This document shows, piece after piece, positions 7,552 to 16,236 of a DNA stretch of 64,000 nucleotides. The translations under genes were made by a program, and so were the position numbers. The first letter of the stretch is position 1, and every line of letters begins with the position of its first letter. The DNA is from MED-G20 sp038108155 (GTDB taxonomy: Bacteria > Bacteroidota > Bacteroidia > Flavobacteriales_D > Parvicellaceae). The stretch lies in assembly GCA_038108155.1 (NCBI GenBank), contig JAYNHP010000001.1, forward strand, positions 62,001 to 126,000, read 5' to 3'. The notes under the pieces were generated by a model that had not been told where the DNA came from, searched no databases, and saw nothing but the letters and a program-made list of their open reading frames with translations.

Positions 7552-8801
7552 CCCTTATTTCTCATGGTATTTTCAAAACGAAATTTGGTCTCTATTTCTT
7601 CTGAAATATAATCTTGAAGTAGATTTCCATTTGTTTCAACATTATCTTTATATTTTACTGACCGATTATTTAAGTGATTTCTAGATAGAATAAAGTTTTG
7701 AAAGCTTTTTTCTTTAAAATGTGTCCAATTCATGCCCACTGCATAGTTCCATTGAGTGGTTACAGGAATATATCCCAATATATAATTATTTCTTTCTATT
7801 AACTCAGGATCTGTTTCATTGTCATTAATTCCAGTGTTTAGAACAAAATCATCTATGGCACCAAGGCCAATCATTGTGATTTGGTTTTTATCATTTAATT
7901 TGGTTTTGGCTTTAAACTGAAGATCGTTGTAAGTAGGAAGAAAAGGCAATCCAATTGCACTAAATAAAAGTTGTAAATAAGATCTTCTTGCAGAGAAAAC
8001 AAAGGTGGTTTTATCGTTTATTGGTCCATCGAGTGTTATTCCAAAATCACTTGAACCAACGGTCAACGAAGAGGCTATTCTATCTGGATTTCCATCAATT
8101 TGTTTGAATTCCATGACTGAACTCAGCGCGTTTCCTCTGTTAGCTGGGAACGCACCAGAATATAAATCTACTTCCCTTACAAAATTTACATTAATCATTC
8201 CTACAGGACCACCGGATGAACCTTGAGTTGCAAAGTGATTGATGTTGGGAATCTCTATTCCGTCCAAATAAAATCTATTCTCATTAGGTGCTCCACCTCT
8301 TATAATGATATCGTTTCTGAAAGATACAGTTGATGCAACACCTGGAAGAGACTGAATAACTTTAGAAATATCTCTATTACCTCCGGGATTTCTATAAATT
8401 TCTGTAGCACTAATACTTCTTTTACTAACAGGACTTTCTTCACTTTTTTGAAATGGAGAGGCTGTTATTTCTACAACATCAAGAGAGGTTGAGGATTCTA
8501 TTAATTTTATATTAAGAATAGTAGGTTTATTGGGATTAACATTAATTTCTGCGAATGTTTTAGACTCATAACCAACAAATGAACATTTAATGGTGTACAG
8601 ACCTGGTTTCATGTCCTTAAATTCAAAAAAACCATCAAAATCAGTTGCAACTCCAGAGTTTAGTTGCTCGACAAATACATTTGCAAATGGAATTTCTTCA
8701 TTACTAGTTGCATCTTTTACATATCCCTTTAAAACACCACTTTGTGAATATGAAATATTAAATACTGTAACAAATAAAAGAAATAAAATAGTTGGCCTCA
8801 T
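7539..8801 (-). CDS. TonB-dependent receptor, N-terminal part (frameshifted)
   Basis: This 420-residue part has a signal peptide (1-19), a CarboxypepD_reg-like beta domain (about 22-107, GYVKDATSNEEIPFANVFVE) and a plug domain (about 130-230, with IIIRGGAPNENRFYLDGIE), then the first barrel strands. It ends abruptly at NKGWKQ-TGA, where a barrel should go on; the remainder lies in another frame at 6421-7551. An intact protein would be about 795 residues. Such receptors import large or scarce substrates with energy from TonB. No SusD partner is adjacent. A single-base deletion, real or from assembly, is the simplest explanation. It is divergent from the carotenoid regulator. Confidence 0.85.
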   Translation of the reverse strand: MRPTILFLLFVTVFNISYSQSGVLKGYVKDATSNEEIPFANVFVEQLNSGVATDFDGFFEFKDMKPGLYTIKCSFVGYESKTFAEINVNPNKPTILNIKLIESSTSLDVVEITASPFQKSEESPVSKRSISATEIYRNPGGNRDISKVIQSLPGVASTVSFRNDIIIRGGAPNENRFYLDGIEIPNINHFATQGSSGGPVGMINVNFVREVDLYSGAFPANRGNALSSVMEFKQIDGNPDRIASSLTVGSSDFGITLDGPINDKTTFVFSARRSYLQLLFSAIGLPFLPTYNDLQFKAKTKLNDKNQITMIGLGAIDDFVLNTGINDNETDPELIERNNYILGYIPVTTQWNYAVGMNWTHFKEKSFQNFILSRNHLNNRSVKYKDNVETNGNLLQDYISEEIETKFRFENTMRNKGWKQ

Positions 8802-8840
8802 TAGATATAAAAATTATTAATTGTTGAGAACTTAAAGTTT

Positions 8841-8931
8841 TTGTTTATAATTTTAGCAACAATATTAAACAAAAATCTTCAAACCTCTTGTTTTATTAAT
8901 AATGTTTAACTAATTTAGCGAAAAATTAAAC
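8841..8931 (+). promoter_or_regulatory. Candidate promoter and operators of the carotenoid operon
   Basis: Between the TonB receptor and merR are two inverted pairs of a similar half-site. One pair is TTGTTTA at 8841-8847 with TTAAACAA at 8865-8872. The other is TGTTTAA at 8903-8909 with TTAAACA at 8925-8931. A promoter fits between the second pair: TTG at 8888-8890, 20 bases, then TAATTTAG at 8911-8918 (one mismatch to TAnnTTTG). The second pair would flank the -7 box and start site, a layout suited to repression by the MerR/CarH-type protein encoded just downstream. This is inference from position and symmetry only. Confidence 0.45.
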
Positions 8932-8933
8932 AA

Positions 8934-9812
8934 ATGCAGACTTATTCAATTGCAGATTTAGAAAAACTTTCAGGTATTAAATCACATACTATACGTATAT
9001 GGGAAAAAAGATATAATATAGTAAGTCCTGAAAGATCTAATACAAATATCAGAGCTTACAACGATGACCAACTAAAAAAAATTCTAAATATATCCTTCTT
9101 AATTAATAATGGGTTAAAAATCAGTAAAATTGCTTCATTGTCCCTTGAAGAATTATCGAGCAAGGTAATTTCGTTGACTTCAAATTCAGCATCTTTCGAA
9201 GCGCAAATCAATAATTTTGTAATATGTTCGCTCCAATTTGATGAACCACTTTTTAATAAAACATATGAATCTCTAAGAAAGGATTACAATTTGTCATTTG
9301 TATATGAAAATGTATTTATACCAACTCTTAGGAGAATTGGTGCATTATGGTCGTCTGGAGAATTATTTCCTGCCCAGGAACATTTTTTATCCAACCTTAT
9401 CAAACAAAAATTTTATCATGCTATCGAGGCTGTAGATTCACCAGTTAGAAAAAACAAAAAAGCATATTTATTTTTGCCTCCTTGGGAAGATCACGATTTT
9501 GCATTGCTTTATTCCCATATGATTCTTAAGGAAAATGGTTTTGATATTGTAAATGTTGGAAAAACTATCTCATTTGAAAGTATTTTACAATGTATTGAAA
9601 AAATAAAACCTGATATTCTTTTTACTACATTCATTGTTGGTCAGAAAGTTACTCTTTTACAAAAGTTTTGTGATGACCTTCATAATCATTCTAACACTAA
9701 ATTGTTTTTTGCTGGAAATGCTGATTTATTAAGACTTGTCAATACGCACGGAAAAGTTTTTTATAAGTTAGATGAATTTGATAGATTTTTTAGCAACTCT
9801 TCTCTTAATTGA
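8934..9812 (+). CDS. MerR-family regulator with B12-binding domain (CarH/LitR-like)
   Basis: A 292-residue protein. The N-terminal MerR winged helix is at 1-70 (YSIADLEKLSGIKSHTIRIWEKRY). A helical bundle at about 90-165 carries W139 and the pair E149-H150 (AQEHFLSNLI), spaced as in CarH, where they contact adenosylcobalamin. The C-terminal Rossmann-like B12 fold has E185-x-H187-x-x-A190, close to the ExHxxG cobalamin motif but with Ala for Gly. CarH-type proteins repress carotenoid genes in the dark and release DNA in light. Position at the head of crtI-B-Z-Y supports that role. Its stop overlaps the crtI start. The B12 dependence is inferred. Confidence 0.88.
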   Translation: MQTYSIADLEKLSGIKSHTIRIWEKRYNIVSPERSNTNIRAYNDDQLKKILNISFLINNGLKISKIASLSLEELSSKVISLTSNSASFEAQINNFVICSLQFDEPLFNKTYESLRKDYNLSFVYENVFIPTLRRIGALWSSGELFPAQEHFLSNLIKQKFYHAIEAVDSPVRKNKKAYLFLPPWEDHDFALLYSHMILKENGFDIVNVGKTISFESILQCIEKIKPDILFTTFIVGQKVTLLQKFCDDLHNHSNTKLFFAGNADLLRLVNTHGKVFYKLDEFDRFFSNSSLN

Positions 9813-11284
9813 AAAAAATTGCTGTAATCGGTTCTGGATTTGCAGGGTTAACTTCCGCAATCGAACTTGCTTCACTTGGTTACCAAGTAACTGTTTTTGA
9901 AAAAAATAGTACTCTAGGAGGACGTGCAAGAAAGTTTGAAACTAACGGATTTACCTTTGATATGGGTCCGAGTTGGTATTGGATGCCAGATGTTTTCGAT
10001 AAGTTTTTTGCAAGACATGGTAAAAAAGTTGGTGACTATTATAATTTATTGAAATTAGATCCTGGTTTTTCAGTGGTCTACGGAAAAGATAATACCATCG
10101 ACGTTCCTGCATCTTTAGAAGAGCTTGTTGATTTATTTGAAAATATTGAAAAAGGCAGTGGTTCTAGACTCAAAAAATTTTTAAAAAAAGCAGCAATAAA
10201 ATATAATATTGGAATGGACAGTTTGGTATACAAACCCTCACATTCAATATTTGAATTTTTTAATTTAAAAGTTCTGATTGGGGTTCTTTATCTAGATGTA
10301 TTTTCTAATTTCAGATCTTATGTTAAGAAGTACTTCTCAGATAGTAGACTAACAAGATTAATGGAATTCCCTGTTCTTTTTTTGGGAGCTACTCCACAAA
10401 ATACACCTGCACTTTATTCTCTTATGAATTACTCAGCTTTTTCTCAAGGAACATATTATCCAATGGGTGGATTTCATGAAATTATTATAGGGCTTTCCAA
10501 ATTAGCTAAGGAAAAAGGAGTAATAATTAATTGTGACTCTAATGTAGATAGGCTAGACATTGTCAACGGTAATGTAGAAAACGTTGTTGTTAATGGAGAT
10601 AAATTATTCTTTGACGGTGTTATTGCATCTGCAGACTACCACCACGTTGAACAAAAACTACTTGATAAACCTTTTAGAAATTATAGTACTGAATATTGGG
10701 ATAAGAGAGAAATGTCTCCTTCAAGTTTACTTTTTTACGTCGGGGTAGATAAAAGGTTGAATAACTTACAGCATCACAATTTATTTTTTGATGCAGACTT
10801 TGATCAACATGCTAAAGAAATTTATGACAATCCAAAATGGCCTAAAAATCCACTTTTTTATTTATCTTGTCCATCAATTACTGATTCATCCTTAGCCCCT
10901 AAAGGAAACGAGAATTTAATGTTTTTAATTCCTTTAGCCCCAGGATTGGAAGACACTAACGAAATGAGAGAAAAGTATTTTGATATTGTATTAAAAAGAC
11001 TGAAAGACCTAACGGGAAATGATATTGAAAAAAATATAATATTTAAAAAATCCTACTGCGTTAATGATTTTGAAAAAGATTATAATTCTTTTAAAGGAAA
11101 TGCATACGGATTAGCTAATACTTTAAGACAAACTGCTGTTCTAAAGCCAAGAATGAGAAATAAAAAAATTAAAAATCTTTACTACACTGGACAATTAACT
11201 GTTCCAGGACCTGGTGTCCCACCTAGTATTATCTCAGGCCAAATTGCAGCTATAGAAATTAATAAATATTTAAATAAGTTATAA
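9809..11284 (+). CDS. crtI: Phytoene desaturase CrtI
   Basis: A 491-residue FAD-dependent desaturase starting at TTG (TTGA overlap with the merR stop). The N-terminal dinucleotide fold IGSGFAGLTSAIELASLG with FEKNSTLGGRARKF is followed by GFTFDMGPSWYWMP, a hallmark of the CrtI family. The C-terminal FAD motif is TGQLTVPGPGVPPSIISGQ. It introduces double bonds into phytoene to form lycopene at the membrane. Length is normal for bacterial CrtI. crtB follows with a one-base overlap, so the first two dedicated steps of carotenoid synthesis are coupled. CrtN/CrtO-type alternatives are less likely given the partner genes. Confidence 0.95.
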   Translation: MKKIAVIGSGFAGLTSAIELASLGYQVTVFEKNSTLGGRARKFETNGFTFDMGPSWYWMPDVFDKFFARHGKKVGDYYNLLKLDPGFSVVYGKDNTIDVPASLEELVDLFENIEKGSGSRLKKFLKKAAIKYNIGMDSLVYKPSHSIFEFFNLKVLIGVLYLDVFSNFRSYVKKYFSDSRLTRLMEFPVLFLGATPQNTPALYSLMNYSAFSQGTYYPMGGFHEIIIGLSKLAKEKGVIINCDSNVDRLDIVNGNVENVVVNGDKLFFDGVIASADYHHVEQKLLDKPFRNYSTEYWDKREMSPSSLLFYVGVDKRLNNLQHHNLFFDADFDQHAKEIYDNPKWPKNPLFYLSCPSITDSSLAPKGNENLMFLIPLAPGLEDTNEMREKYFDIVLKRLKDLTGNDIEKNIIFKKSYCVNDFEKDYNSFKGNAYGLANTLRQTAVLKPRMRNKKIKNLYYTGQLTVPGPGVPPSIISGQIAAIEINKYLNKL

Positions 11285-12120
11285 TGATAGATTTGTATCA
11301 TAAAATATCCGTAGATGCCAGTAAAAATATAACCCAACTTTACAGTACTAGCTTTTCTATGGGAATTAAATTATTAGACAAGAATATTCACGATGCTATT
11401 TTTTCCATTTATGGATTTGTTCGATTAGCAGATGAAATTGTCGATACTTTTCATGATTATCCTAAATCTGAGATGCTTCAAGAGTTTAAAGAAGACACAT
11501 ATAAAGCTCTGGACAGGAAAATAAGTGTTAATCCTATTCTTCATGCTTTTCAAATGGTGGTTAATAAATACTCCATCGATAGAGATTTAATCGATAAGTT
11601 TCTTCTAAGTATGGAACAAGATCTGAATGATATTCAATATTCAAGTGATGGATATAAAGAATACATTGTAGGCTCTGCAGAAGTTGTTGGTTTAATGTGT
11701 TTGAAAGTCTTTGTAAATGGTGATAACGATTTGTATTTTAGTCTTGAAGAACCTGCTCGTAAGTTGGGAGCTGCTTTTCAGAAAATCAACTTTTTAAGAG
11801 ATGTCAAAGCAGATTATCAAGAGTTAGGTAGAACTTATTTTCCAGGAGTAGATTTGGAGAAATTTACACCTGATGAAAAACTCAAAATTGAAGAAGATAT
11901 TCAAGACGATTTCGAATGTGCACTAGAAGGTATAATTAAACTGCCATCTTCTTCAAGGTTAGGTGTTTATGTAGCTTACAGATATTATTTTTCTTTATTT
12001 AAAAAGATAAAAAAAGTTTCTTCGGATAGATTAATGGAAGAAAGAATAAGAGTTCCAAATACTAAAAAAATCCTTATTACCTTTAAATCTATGTTCCAAA
12101 ATCAATTCAATTGGATTTAA
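11284..12120 (+). CDS. crtB: Phytoene synthase CrtB
   Basis: A 278-residue trans-isoprenyl diphosphate synthase (squalene/phytoene synthase fold) joining two geranylgeranyl diphosphates into phytoene. Both aspartate-rich magnesium motifs are visible: DEIVD (50-54, in GFVRLADEIVDTF) and RDVKAD within LGAAFQKINFLRDVKADYQELGRTYFP, read in two overlapping halves around residue 175. The size is that of bacterial CrtB. The start overlaps the crtI stop (TAATG) and its end overlaps crtZ. No geranylgeranyl diphosphate synthase gene lies nearby, so the precursor enzyme must be encoded elsewhere. Confidence 0.95.
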   Translation: MIDLYHKISVDASKNITQLYSTSFSMGIKLLDKNIHDAIFSIYGFVRLADEIVDTFHDYPKSEMLQEFKEDTYKALDRKISVNPILHAFQMVVNKYSIDRDLIDKFLLSMEQDLNDIQYSSDGYKEYIVGSAEVVGLMCLKVFVNGDNDLYFSLEEPARKLGAAFQKINFLRDVKADYQELGRTYFPGVDLEKFTPDEKLKIEEDIQDDFECALEGIIKLPSSSRLGVYVAYRYYFSLFKKIKKVSSDRLMEERIRVPNTKKILITFKSMFQNQFNWI

Positions 12121-12566
12121 TAAATTTTTCTGTTTTTATAGTTACTTTTTTTGCTATGGAATTCGTGGCTTGGTTTACGCATCGTTACATTATGCATGGT
12201 TTATTATGGTATTTTCATAGAGACCACCATACTAGAGACAACAAAGGCTTTTTTGAAAAAAATGATTTCTTTTTTTTGATTTTTGCATTACCAGGATCAA
12301 TCTTAATTATGTATGGTATTGAAATAGGACTAGAGTTTATTCCTTTTTGGATTGGTATGGGAATTACCTTCTATGGAATGGCTTATTTTTTTGTTCATGA
12401 TTTATTTATTCATCAAAGAGTAAAAGTTCTTAAGAAAACTAAAAATAGATATTTATTGGGTATAAGAAGAGGGCACAAAGCCCATCATAAAAAACTGTCT
12501 AAAGAAGGTGGGGTATGTTTTGGGATGCTTTTGGTTCCTTTTAAATATTTCAGACAATTTAAATAG
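12111..12566 (+). CDS. crtZ: Beta-carotene hydroxylase CrtZ
   Basis: A 151-residue membrane diiron hydroxylase of the fatty acid hydroxylase superfamily, starting at TTG within the end of crtB. The histidine ligand clusters are visible: HRYIMH (24-29), HRDHH (36-40), HDLFIH near 95-100 and RGHKAHH near 125-131, with hydrophobic helices between. It adds hydroxyl groups at C3 and C3' of beta-carotene rings to give zeaxanthin. Together with crtY this predicts a yellow zeaxanthin-type pigment; no ketolase (crtW) is present in the window. Confidence 0.94.
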   Translation: MDLINFSVFIVTFFAMEFVAWFTHRYIMHGLLWYFHRDHHTRDNKGFFEKNDFFFLIFALPGSILIMYGIEIGLEFIPFWIGMGITFYGMAYFFVHDLFIHQRVKVLKKTKNRYLLGIRRGHKAHHKKLSKEGGVCFGMLLVPFKYFRQFK

Positions 12567-12582
12567 CTTTATGCAAAAATAT

Positions 12583-12608
12583 TTGTTCCAAACAACACAT
12601 TTTTGTTC
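12583..12608 (+). promoter_or_regulatory. Short palindrome and repeat in the crtZ-crtY spacer
   Basis: The only real spacer in the carotenoid operon (90 bases) holds the perfect inverted repeat TTGTT-CCA-AACAA (12583-12595), followed by a second TTTGTTC at 12602-12608, 20 bases after the first one at 12582. The TTGTT half-site resembles those upstream of merR. It may be a regulator site or an internal promoter region for crtY. No TAnnTTTG box is found here. Weak evidence. Confidence 0.25.
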
Positions 12609-12656
12609 GGTTTTGCCCCTTATTATTATTTTCTTTCAATTTTCCTTTTTTTATAG

Positions 12657-13805
12657 ATGACCTCATCATCTTACATCATTCTAGGAGCTGGAGCATCAGG
12701 TTTATTGCTTGCTTATCGCATGTCTCTAGATAGCTATTTTGATGACAAATCCATTTTAATTATTGATCAAAAAAAAGATAAAGGAAACGATAAAACTTGG
12801 TGCTATTGGGAAGAAGGAGACGGAGAGTGGGATGAATTGTTAACTAAAAAGTGGCCTAAGGTATTTTTTGGAAGTAAAGATTTCACGGAAACACTTAATA
12901 TTTCACCATTTTGTTATAAGATGATAAGAAGTGAAAAGTTTTATCATAAACTTTGGAGAAGTATAGATCTAAAATCCAATATTACTTTTATTGAAGACAG
13001 TGTTAAAACATACTCAGTAGCAGATAATAAAGTAAAAGTTGTTACAAATAAATCAACTTATTTTGGATTGAAACTTCTAAATAGTATTCCAGATAAAACA
13101 GTTTATGAAAAGCAACAAAAATATCCTGTATTGCAACAGCATTTTGTGGGCTGGTTTGTAAAAACAAAAACAAACTGTTTTGACGATTCCGTTGCCACTT
13201 TTATGGACTTTAATATCCCTCAGAATGGCAATACCCGTTTTATGTATGTTTTACCAATCGAAAAAAATATAGCGCTATTTGAATACACTTTATTTTCGAA
13301 AAACTTATTAGAACGTTCTGAATACGAAGTTGCAATTAAAGATTATTTAAAAGAAAAAAAGGTTACTGACTTTGAGATTTTAGAGAAAGAAAATGGGGTT
13401 ATACCTATGACTTCTTTTAAATTTCAAGAATTAAACTCAAATAATATACTTAATATTGGAACTGCTGGAGGATGGACTAAGGCAAGCACAGGTTATACCT
13501 TTTATAATTCTTCCAAAAAGACAAAAGAATTGGTTTCTTTTCTCAAAGAAGAAGATGATTTTTCAAAGTTTTCTAAAAGAAAAAAGTATTGGTTTTACGA
13601 TTTACTTTTTTTAGATGTTCTTGCCAAAAATAACGAAAAAGGATCTGCATTGTTTGCTTCTATTTTTAAAAAAGTAGATGTTAAAACCATATTAAAGTTT
13701 TTGGGAGAGGAATCCAACTTAAGAGAAGATCTGAAAATTATTTCATCAGTATCTCCACTGCCTTTTATTCTATCTATTTTTAAGCGTTTTTTAAGAATTA
13801 AATGA
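12657..13805 (+). CDS. crtY: Lycopene beta-cyclase CrtY
   Basis: A 382-residue flavin-binding cyclase of the CrtY/CrtL class. The N-terminal dinucleotide motif IILGAGASGLLLAYRM (7-22) is followed by KTWCYWEEGDGEWDEL, a segment typical of bacterial CrtY. A later region IPMTSFKFQ and GTAGGWTKASTGYTF matches the family's flavin and catalytic region. It closes both ends of lycopene into beta rings, giving beta-carotene, the substrate of CrtZ. It is separated from crtZ by 90 bases, so it may have partly independent transcription. It is convergent with the arsC-like gene. Confidence 0.93.
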   Translation: MTSSSYIILGAGASGLLLAYRMSLDSYFDDKSILIIDQKKDKGNDKTWCYWEEGDGEWDELLTKKWPKVFFGSKDFTETLNISPFCYKMIRSEKFYHKLWRSIDLKSNITFIEDSVKTYSVADNKVKVVTNKSTYFGLKLLNSIPDKTVYEKQQKYPVLQQHFVGWFVKTKTNCFDDSVATFMDFNIPQNGNTRFMYVLPIEKNIALFEYTLFSKNLLERSEYEVAIKDYLKEKKVTDFEILEKENGVIPMTSFKFQELNSNNILNIGTAGGWTKASTGYTFYNSSKKTKELVSFLKEEDDFSKFSKRKKYWFYDLLFLDVLAKNNEKGSALFASIFKKVDVKTILKFLGEESNLREDLKIISSVSPLPFILSIFKRFLRIK

Positions 13806-13879
13806 TGTGAAGTTTAACTAAATTTATTTTTGCGGTTATTGGTTACCAAAAATTATTAAATTCTAGAAAATTAAAAGAA

Positions 13880-14305
13880 CTAAATTTTCTTTAAATAGCT
13901 AAAGGTGAATGACTTAATTTCTTCTCTACACTTTTTAAATGCTTCTTGAATTTCCAATTCATTTCCTATGAATTTCGATGGATCTGAGAAATTTTGATGT
14001 GTGAGATTAACTTTCTTTAAATATACTGGACAACTTTCGTTGGCATGGTCACAAACTGTAATTACATGGGAAATTTCTGTGTTCTTGTATTCCTCTAAGT
14101 TGTTTGAAGTATGGTTACTAATATCAATTCCATCTTTGGCCATTATGTCTATGGCTTTTTTATTTATTCCTTCTGCTCTTAATCCTGCACTATAAATATT
14201 GGTATTTATGTTTAATTGTTTGCTGAAATATTTTAAATAGCCTTCTGCCATTTGGCTCCTACAACTGTTTCCAGTGCATATAACAAGAATATTTATTTTT
14301 GCCAT
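13880..14305 (-). CDS. arsC: Arsenate reductase, thioredoxin-coupled type (ArsC, LMW-PTP fold)
   Basis: A 141-residue low-molecular-weight phosphatase-fold protein. The P-loop is C10-TGNSC-R16 (Cx5R), and the resolving pair is C85 and C92 in VCDHANESCPVY. That spacing is the same as C82/C89 of the plasmid pI258 arsenate reductase. This three-cysteine set supports arsenate reduction coupled to thioredoxin rather than a plain tyrosine phosphatase. A reservation is that no arsR, acr3 or arsB gene accompanies it, so it could act alone or have a housekeeping role. It is divergent from the histidine kinase. Confidence 0.85.
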   Translation of the reverse strand: MAKINILVICTGNSCRSQMAEGYLKYFSKQLNINTNIYSAGLRAEGINKKAIDIMAKDGIDISNHTSNNLEEYKNTEISHVITVCDHANESCPVYLKKVNLTHQNFSDPSKFIGNELEIQEAFKKCREEIKSFTFSYLKKI

Positions 14306-14328
14306 TTTAATTTAAAACCCTAAGATAC

Positions 14329-14336
14329 TATCTTTG
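14329..14336 (+). promoter_or_regulatory. Candidate -7 box for the histidine kinase gene
   Basis: TATCTTTG fits the TAnnTTTG consensus exactly, 17 bases before the ATG of the kinase. The RNA leader would be only about ten bases. There is no clear -33 element at standard spacing. Confidence 0.5.
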
Positions 14337-14353
14337 ATTTAATTTTATAATCA

Positions 14354-15397
14354 ATGAAAATTAATACACCTTTTAAATTTACAATCTTTTGTTCATTAAT
14401 AGCTTCTGTATTGTCAGTTTTAGCTTTGTCTATATACAATTTTTACTATTATGATGTGAATTTTACTGTCTTTGATTGTTTGTTTTTATTTTTATTTTCT
14501 TTCATTCTAATAGCCTCTGTAACGTTCCTTTTGTTAGAGATTTTTATTAATAGAAAAATCAGATTGCTATTTAAATTGGTTCAAAACTATAAAATGTCAA
14601 GTACTGATTTTAAATTGAAAATGAATGAAGATATATTATCTAAAAGTGAGGTTGAGATTTTAAAAATTGCAAAAAGTAATAGTTCAGAATTGGTAAAACT
14701 TAAGTCTGAAGAAAAGTTTAGAAGGGAATTCATTGGTAACCTTGCACACGAGTTAAAGACTCCAATATTTAGTATTCAAGGATATATTTTAACTCTTTTG
14801 GAGGGGGGGTTAGAAGATCCATCTATCAACAAAAGATTTTTACAAAGAGCTCTAAAGGGCGCAGAAAGAATGAATAAAATAATTATTGATTTAGATATGA
14901 TATCGAGATTTGAATCTGATAGAATAAATATGGAAATTCAGAATAATAACATTGTGGAAATATGTCAAGATATTTTTGAAAGTTTGGAGTTGAAGGCCAA
15001 AGAAAACAAGATAACTCTTAGATTTGCAGAGAATTATTCGAATGAAATTTTAGTTAGTTGTGACAAGGATAAAATCGGTCAAGTAATGCAAAATTTAATA
15101 ATCAATGCCATTAAGTACTCAGATCCTGGTACAGAAGTAGTAGTTAGGTTTACAGATGCAGAAAGAAATTTATTGATTGAAATTGAGGACAATGGTCCAG
15201 GAATAGACGAAAAACATATTAGTCGTCTTTTTGAACGTTTTTATAGAGTAGACAAAAGTAGAGCAAGGAATGAAGGAGGGACAGGTTTGGGACTTTCAAT
15301 TGTTAAACATATAATTGAAGCCCATGGTCACACAGTGCAGGTTAGTAGTATAGAAGGTAAAGGTTCAAATTTTTTCTTTACCTTAACAAAAATTTAA
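14354..15397 (+). CDS. Sensor histidine kinase, PhoR-like, without adjacent response regulator
   Basis: A 347-residue membrane kinase with two membrane helices (about 8-30 and 38-64) and almost no periplasmic loop. A HisKA dimerisation domain follows with phospho-accepting H132 (NLAHELKTPIFSI), then a HATPase domain showing NLIINAIKYS, DNGPGID, FERFYRVDKSR and GTGLGLSIVKHI. Nothing like a PAS or HAMP domain can be recognised between helix 2 and the H-box. The architecture matches Bacteroidota PhoR-like kinases, but no response regulator gene is next to it, so its partner is elsewhere. The signal is unknown; the tiny loop suggests sensing within the membrane or cytoplasm. Confidence 0.88.
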   Translation: MKINTPFKFTIFCSLIASVLSVLALSIYNFYYYDVNFTVFDCLFLFLFSFILIASVTFLLLEIFINRKIRLLFKLVQNYKMSSTDFKLKMNEDILSKSEVEILKIAKSNSSELVKLKSEEKFRREFIGNLAHELKTPIFSIQGYILTLLEGGLEDPSINKRFLQRALKGAERMNKIIIDLDMISRFESDRINMEIQNNNIVEICQDIFESLELKAKENKITLRFAENYSNEILVSCDKDKIGQVMQNLIINAIKYSDPGTEVVVRFTDAERNLLIEIEDNGPGIDEKHISRLFERFYRVDKSRARNEGGTGLGLSIVKHIIEAHGHTVQVSSIEGKGSNFFFTLTKI

Positions 15398-15408
15398 ATT
15401 TTAAGATT

Positions 15409-16215
15409 ATGAGAAATATTTATAAAACTTTTACACTGTTTTTTATTTTAATATCAGTTTTTTCAAGTTGTAGTAAAAAAGGTTGTACTGACCCTATGAG
15501 TTTAGCTTACGATATTGAAGCATCTAAAGATGATGGAAGCTGTACATATCCTGAAAATGTTAAAAAATCTTTAGTTCTTAAAGTGACAGCAACTTGGTGC
15601 CCTCCTTGTGGAGATTGGGGTGCAGAATATGTAAATAATATTTATAATGATTTTTCTGGCAATGCTGAAGTTATTTCGGTCCATGATGATTCTGATTTCG
15701 GAGTTGATATAGGCTATAATTTTATGTCAATTTTAAATCCAACTGGAGTACCCTCATTTTATTTAGGATTAGATCCTATGGGTAATTCTGGTTATGGAAA
15801 TGTATCTGATTTGATATCTGCTGATCTTTCTACTACCAATCAAGTCTCAATGGCAGTAGAACATTCAATTTTAGACGGAAATATGATTATTAGAGTTCAA
15901 TCACAGTTAGAAAATCAATTTTCTGGGGACAACTGTTATTTAGCTTTATATATTATGGAAGATGGCCAAGTTGCTCCTCAACAGGTAAGTGGTGTCGGAG
16001 AAGTTGTCGATTATGTTCATAATCATACGCTTCGTACAGAAGCAAATGGCTCGACCTTTGGGATGCCAATTACATTTGATGATGGAAAGAACCTTACAGA
16101 AGTTACAGCGGCTTTAGTTCCTGACCCTATTTGGAATCATGAAAATCTGTATGTTGTAGCTGTAATTTGGCATCAAAATAGTTCTAGTTATGATTTTATT
16201 AATCTTGCTAGATAA
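15409..16215 (+). CDS. Omp28-related lipoprotein with thioredoxin-like CPPC motif
   Basis: A 268-residue predicted lipoprotein (lipobox SSC, C21). Right after the lipid anchor is a short Bacteroidota module, GCTDPMSLAYDIEA...DDGSC (about 25-47), with a Cys pair and acidic residues. The remainder is an Omp28-related domain with a thioredoxin-like fold: ATWCPPCGDWG places a redox CxxC at C64-C67. The C-terminal half is beta-rich and ends YDFINLAR. It sits in the envelope and may handle thiols or disulfides; no substrate is known. The next gene is a diverged tandem copy. Confidence 0.78.
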   Translation: MRNIYKTFTLFFILISVFSSCSKKGCTDPMSLAYDIEASKDDGSCTYPENVKKSLVLKVTATWCPPCGDWGAEYVNNIYNDFSGNAEVISVHDDSDFGVDIGYNFMSILNPTGVPSFYLGLDPMGNSGYGNVSDLISADLSTTNQVSMAVEHSILDGNMIIRVQSQLENQFSGDNCYLALYIMEDGQVAPQQVSGVGEVVDYVHNHTLRTEANGSTFGMPITFDDGKNLTEVTAALVPDPIWNHENLYVVAVIWHQNSSSYDFINLAR

Positions 16216-16236
16216 CTCCTATTAAAAAAATATTTG

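Noticed and set aside
13806..13879. A strong bidirectional terminator between crtY and the arsC-like gene
   Set aside because: I could not find a stable GC-containing hairpin followed by a T run; only weak AT-rich repeats are present.
13880..14305. An arsenic resistance operon
   Set aside because: The ArsC-like gene is alone; there is no arsR, arsB or acr3, and its neighbours are a lycopene cyclase and a histidine kinase.
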